Shown piece by piece: positions 50,201 to 56,200 of a stretch of 64,000 nt of DNA. Source of the DNA: Atherinomorus stipes (taxonomy: Eukaryota; Chordata; Actinopteri; Atheriniformes; Atherinidae); NCBI GenBank assembly GCA_023101725.1, contig JALJCO010008736.1, forward strand, positions 62,001 to 126,000, read 5' to 3'. Each line of letters opens with the position of its first letter. Within the stretch, counting starts at the first letter, position 1. A program made the position numbers and the translations under genes. Under the pieces are notes generated by a model, which saw nothing but the letters and a program-made list of their open reading frames with translations, was not told the origin of the DNA and made no database searches.

Positions 50201-53200
50201 GGTGGAAAACCTCACTCATGTTGTGTTGTGTACTAGGGCGAACCAGGACTAATGGGTGAGGTGGGTCCGTCAGGTCTCATGGGTTTCCAGGTAAATACCA
50301 TGTAAAGAGCTTTTTTTTTGAATTAGTGAATTAGATCAATAACTGATCAGTCTGACTTCATGAAGCTTCATCTGTGGTATTTGTTGTAGGGAATCATGGG
50401 TCCTCTGGGACCTCCAGGACTTGATGGAGCCCAGGGAGAGAAGGTAACTGAAATAAGTTTAGACTTGCAGTTAGCATGATCACATTTTTATTACCTTCTT
50501 GTTTTAGGCTCATGAGAACACATTTAGGGTAGACTGTTCCCAGAAATGCTTATTAAGATCATCACAAATTATCCCAGCTTAGCCCAGTCTGCCATGTTGT
50601 ACCACCATGTTACTACAGCACCGCAGAAGCACTTTCACATTTTCTTGAGGTTGCCATAGGTTGGGTTTGGTTATTTTATTTGTGCACTTTGTGTTTGTGC
50701 AACTGAGATTGTCTCTACATGAATAAAACCAAAGCAAAAGTCAAACCTAGTGGCACCAAGTTGGACTGATACACTGTTTTCAACAATGCAAAACTTGTTA
50801 AATTTACTTACAGTATGTTAGTTTTCCCTGCCATAATGGACTGGTGACCTCTCCAAGATGTACCCTGCCCCTCACAGCCTAGAAGCTGCAGGGATAGGCA
50901 GCAGCCCCCTATGACCCTACGCTGGAATAGACAGGTGTAGAAAATAAATGGATGGACAGTTCTTCATATATCTCCTCCTGGTCAGGTAAAACTGACATCT
51001 TTCAATCTGATTAGGTCCTAAAAAATACCAACAATCCGCATGCCAAACGGTCTTTGGACAAAATTACTGGACCCTGAAGACCCCCTCCCAAATGAGTTCT
51101 TCCCATCTGCCTAGAAACTGTAGTGTAATTTAACAAACAGCTGTGGAAAAAAAAAAAAAAAGGAACTGAGTAGACACCAGTGTTAAGCCTCAATTATGTG
51201 CTGATATGCTTGTGGATGTGTAGCCCAACATTGCAAAGTAGTACCACCAGAAACTGCGGGGGCAGTGTTGTGGTGTATCACTGCCCTGCAACTATCGAAG
51301 GAAACAATAAGAAGCTGCAATATATTTATGGCCTCACAGACTACTGCCATCTACTATACAGCTGTTTTTATGTCTCCATCTGACAATTTGCATTGTCATG
51401 GTCTACACCGTTGCATGTTTTGCCTAACAAACATGCACACATTAAAGATGCACAGGAGTATGCGGGCAATAAGGTTTGACAACAATGTACCTTTTTACAT
51501 AGGTAAAGGGAGCATAAATGGGCCTTTAGAAGTTACTATCAACCACAATAAACAATTTATAGATTCCTCCAGTGCCGACAAAATGGCTCTGATATGACAA
51601 GTGAACTCCACAAAGCCATGAAATCATCAGTCAGATCCTTTAATCCCAGTAAGGTGTGACATGCAGCCTCCACGGATCAGGTTGTTTTTCCCAAAACTGA
51701 GATCAAATTGAAATTCAGAAAATCCTGTCAACACCTTGAGCTATTTGTCTGTTTGGCAGGATGTGTTATTGTCTTAAATTGCAGTTACCATGGATGGATG
51801 CATCAATATAACCCAGCAGAGTTGCCCTAAAGATGTGATTCCCAACCCTGGTCCTCAAGGCACACAAGGCACTCAAGACTTTCCATGTTGCCCTGTTGAA
51901 TCACAGCTGACTCACATTAATGGGTCAGTAGCAGACTGGTGCAGAGCTCGTCAGAGATCCATTTAATTTGAATCAGCTGTATCCTAACAGGGCAAAATGC
52001 AAAGTCTACAGGATTGTGTGAAGTGTCAGTCTGTCTTGAGCTGCCTTTCCTCCTGTCTTTTCCCCAACTAGACAATGCCCACTTGACCCACCATTCAAAT
52101 TATTCAAAAGAGAATTGTTTGTTCTAAATTGAATTGTTTCTGACTCCTCAGAAGTCAGGTTTTGCTCCCCATGTGTATCAATGAGCCGTTTGTGTCCATG
52201 ACCCTGCCACTGATTTACCAATTTTTCATCCCTGAGCTACTTTTGTTGGGCCAAACTTTTGGCACTAAAAGCACCCACAAATTGTCTAGACAAATACTAA
52301 AGCATCATCAATGCATGCTCTGATGAACTGCTGAAACATTTAATGATACTGAAACATTTTCATCCATTTCTTTAGGGGGAATCTGGGCCTGCAGGAAGCC
52401 CTGGACCACCAGGGTCAGAAGGTCCTCCGGTAAACTTTTGATTCCACTTCTGCACAACACTGCGCAGCTATTTCAGAAATGAAACGAACTCTGCCTTCTC
52501 TTCCCATGTTGACAGGGATTAAATGGACCACATGGAGTCAGAGGAGACACAGGGAAGCCAGGACCACCTGTAAGTGTTCTCTAGTATAAGATTAAATAAC
52601 AAACGTAATTCTTTCCTCTTTATGGTGTTACCTCAATAAATTTACATTTAAAGAACATATCTTAAACTACCAAAGAAAACAAAAATCCTACCAAACTTTT
52701 CAAGACTTTTCTATCACATTTTAATGATGCATATATGGCAGGGTTCAATAGGACAAGTTGGACCTCAAGGTGAACAAGGAGCCAAAGGAGAACCTGGACT
52801 TGGTGAACAGGAACAGAAGGGAGAACCAGGAGTTCCAGGCCCACCAGGGGACCAGGTAAGTATAGTTTTATGTTATGCATGTCCATTTTTAATGCATACA
52901 TCTCAAATATACCTCAGTATTACTGATTACGTGTGCAGGGTGAGGATGGTCTTCCAGGAATCCAAGGTCCTTCAGGTCTGCCAGGGCTTGAGGTGAGAGC
53001 TTAACCACTGCTGAGTTGCATCAAATATCTGTTTTTACAGGCTAAAACGAAGTTTCAGACTGAGTTACATTGAATTTTCAGGTCAAACTTACCTGCTCAT
53101 TCCATCTCATTTCAGGGACTTGCTGGAGAGATGGGACCCCAGGGTCCAGCAGGTCCCATAGGGGCTCCTGTAAGTGTCTGGATGATTGCAGCAGGAAGAC

Positions 53201-56200
53201 ACGACAGATAATATAATCTTACCAATAGTTTCCATCGGCAGCTGTTTTGAATGCAGTGCCTTGCAAAAAATTAACCCACTTGACATGTTTCCTATTTTCA
53301 TGCACATCAAGCAGCATTTCAATGGTCATGCTTTGGGATTCTATAGTGGACCTACTAAATCAAATCAAGTTTATTTACATAGCCCTTTACAGTACCCATT
53401 GGACACACAAAGTGCATTACAGCAGGGGTAACAGAAAAGAGACAACAAAGTAAAACATCATAAAAATGCTAAATTAAATACTGGGAAAAATTAAGAGCAA
53501 AGTAGTTAAGAGCTATGAAAACAACAGAGCATCAGAACAGGCTACTCAGGGGAGCGCAGGGTGTATATAAAAGAAAATAAAGTCTTAAAGAAATAAACTA
53601 GTTAGAAATAAAAGCTAGACAAAAAAAATAGGTCTTTAGCTTTGATTTAAAAGAGCCCAGTTCAGTCGTGCAGATGAATGTCAGGGGGCAGCAAGTTCTA
53701 TAATCTCGGGCCAGCAGCTGAGAACGAGCGGTCGCCCCACTGTTTTAGCTTCGTTCTTGGGACTTCTAAAAGAAGTTGGCCAACGGAACGAAGGGCCCTG
53801 CCGGGGTCCCGGCAGACTAGCAGGTCAGCCAGATAAGGGGGAGCCAGACCGTTAAGGGCTTTGAAAACAAAAGTAATTTAAAATCAATTCGGAAGCGGAC
53901 GAGCAGCCAGTGCAGGGAAGATAGGACGGGGGTTACATGTTCCCGCCTGGACGCGCCCACCAGAAATCGAGCAGCGGCGTTCTGGACGAGCTGCAGGCAA
54001 CAAAAAAGGCGTTGCAGTAGTCCAGCCTGGCACTGATGAAAGCGTGTACAGCCTTCTCCAGGTCCCCACGGTTAAGAAAAGGTTTAACCTTTGAGAGGAG
54101 ATGGACAGTTTCAAGTGAAACTGAAAAAAAAGGAAAAAGAAATCTGAAGGCAAAACCTATAAACTACAGATGAAACGTGGTATTTATCCACACAATGTAT
54201 AGTAAAGTACTAAATTACTGTCCTGTTTCCATTTTATCCATAAATCACATATTTGTTTAGGTAAATGATCCAATGTGATCTGATTTATCTGTAGTATTAA
54301 AACAAGATTATTACCAAGTTAAACATCAACCAAAGATAAAAAAAAAAAAGAAAAAATGTTTTAGTACTCATTTTAGTCATCATCTTGCTTGGAACACTTG
54401 TTCTTGGGAACTGGCCATTACGTTACCATTCCTACATTACCTTGTCACAAAACTAACAACTACAGCAGTTTGGTCCTAGGAGGGCCACATTTTTCAGGTT
54501 TTCAATGTATCCCTGCTCCAACATCCTTGATTCAAATAAGTCATTGTGTAGAACTTCATAGGCTGTTGGATCAATTTAATTTGAGTCAGGTGTGTTGGAG
54601 CAGGAACACATTGCAAAACTGCAGTTTTCTGGCCCTCGTAGGACTGAATTGAGTGCTGAACTTGTCATGAAAAGTTTCTCAGATTTGTAAGATGGGTGAT
54701 TAAATACATACACATTTTGGTAAAAATTCTTTCAGTTGTCTTTTAGCATGACAATGACCCTGTTAACAGGTAAAAGTAGACTTAAGGGGTACAAGATGAG
54801 TCCTATGAATATCCTCAAATCCCCAACCTCAAAAATCTGTGGTAGGGTGCAAAGATAAAGTCCAGGATGTACTCCATCTCTCCACTGATGGCTGCTGGGA
54901 TAGGATTTAGCTCCAAAAATAGAAAGTAGATGAAAACATGGATGGTTTATAGATTAGTTCACAACAGCAAAAATCTTCTGATGATACTGGAGCTTGTTTT
55001 CCTTAAAAAAAAAAAAGCAAAGTTCCCAGCGGGCAGACATGCCTAGGGGCTTGCTATAAGATGGGACTCTACAAAGTATTAACTTAGGAGTAAATATTTA
55101 TGCATGTTCTGATTTTCTGAGTTGCTTTTCTTGTTTGCTTTTTCTTCTCTCAGAGTGCTAAACTTGTGTTAATGTACTCTTGTAAATCTGATTAATTCTG
55201 CTTTCATTCTCGATGAAATGGAGAAAAATAATACTAAAAGAGGCAAATACTTTCACACGGTACTATGTTCGGCTTATCTGTCTTTTGGTTGTGGCTGCTT
55301 ATAGACTAGAAATAGCAGTCATTAAAGTATAGAGAGTAATTCTCTGAACAAAATGAACATGAATTAATAGAAACCTTGCTTTTTAGGGAGCAATCGGAAA
55401 ACCGGGACCTGAAGGGAAACAGGGCATGAAAGGAGAAAAGGTAAAATCTTTCAAATTAAAAGACTTTTTGTTCAGTTTAAAAATCATCTGCTCATGTTTG
55501 ATACTTTTTCACCGCCCAAAAATGTAAAATCATCCCTTAATTAAAAATTATGAAGGTGAAAAGGGGGGGATGAATAGGATAAATGTAAGCTATGAGTGGA
55601 TTAGAGAATGATTATAATCAGTTGAATAAAAAGTGCAGTGTCAAAAATAGTTTGACACTGCACTATGGGCCCGATTTACGAAAGGTTTGCGCATGTTAAA
55701 ACGGGCGCTATCGTCATTACGCACGCAATAATCTGCGGAGCTGATTTACAAAGCAGGGCAAAAGGAGGTTTGCACCTGTTAAGGGGCAAAATAGCGCCGC
55801 TGTCCATTTTGCGCATCTGCTGCAGATGAATATGCAAACTGGGCGTTTCTGCCAGAAGGCGCAAAATATTGGGAGGAGACGATGCTAAACCTCAGTTTAA
55901 CACGTGCAATGTGATCCATCAAGCGTTCAACGGAAGGCGTTTTCATTATTTAATTAAATAACAATCAACGTCACTGTTAAACACGGGTTATTCTAGACAT
56001 GAACCAGAACATCTGCAGCTGCAGCTTCATGGTAGTTAAAGCTGACATTATTTATGTCTTTTTATTTTCTTTTACTTTTTGCCAATGGCATATTTTTAAA
56101 TTAAAATCATCTCCTGCTCCTCCACACCCTCTGCAACTGCTGCTGCTGTTCTGAGGTTGCTTTCCTGCGTGAAGTTGGCCCCCACCCTCCAAAAAACTCA

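Larger units (their letters stand above)
53254..55268. mobile_element. Tc1-like relic filled with other repeats
   Basis: The left end GCAGTGCCTTGCAAAAAATT and right end GGCAAATACTTTCACACGGT resemble a known Tc1-like terminus. A transposase scrap encodes HDNDP near 54750, and CTACAAAGTATTAACTTAGG near 55070 is the usual region before the right end. Insertions at 53353-54140 and 54464-54655 lie within it. Confidence 0.5.
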
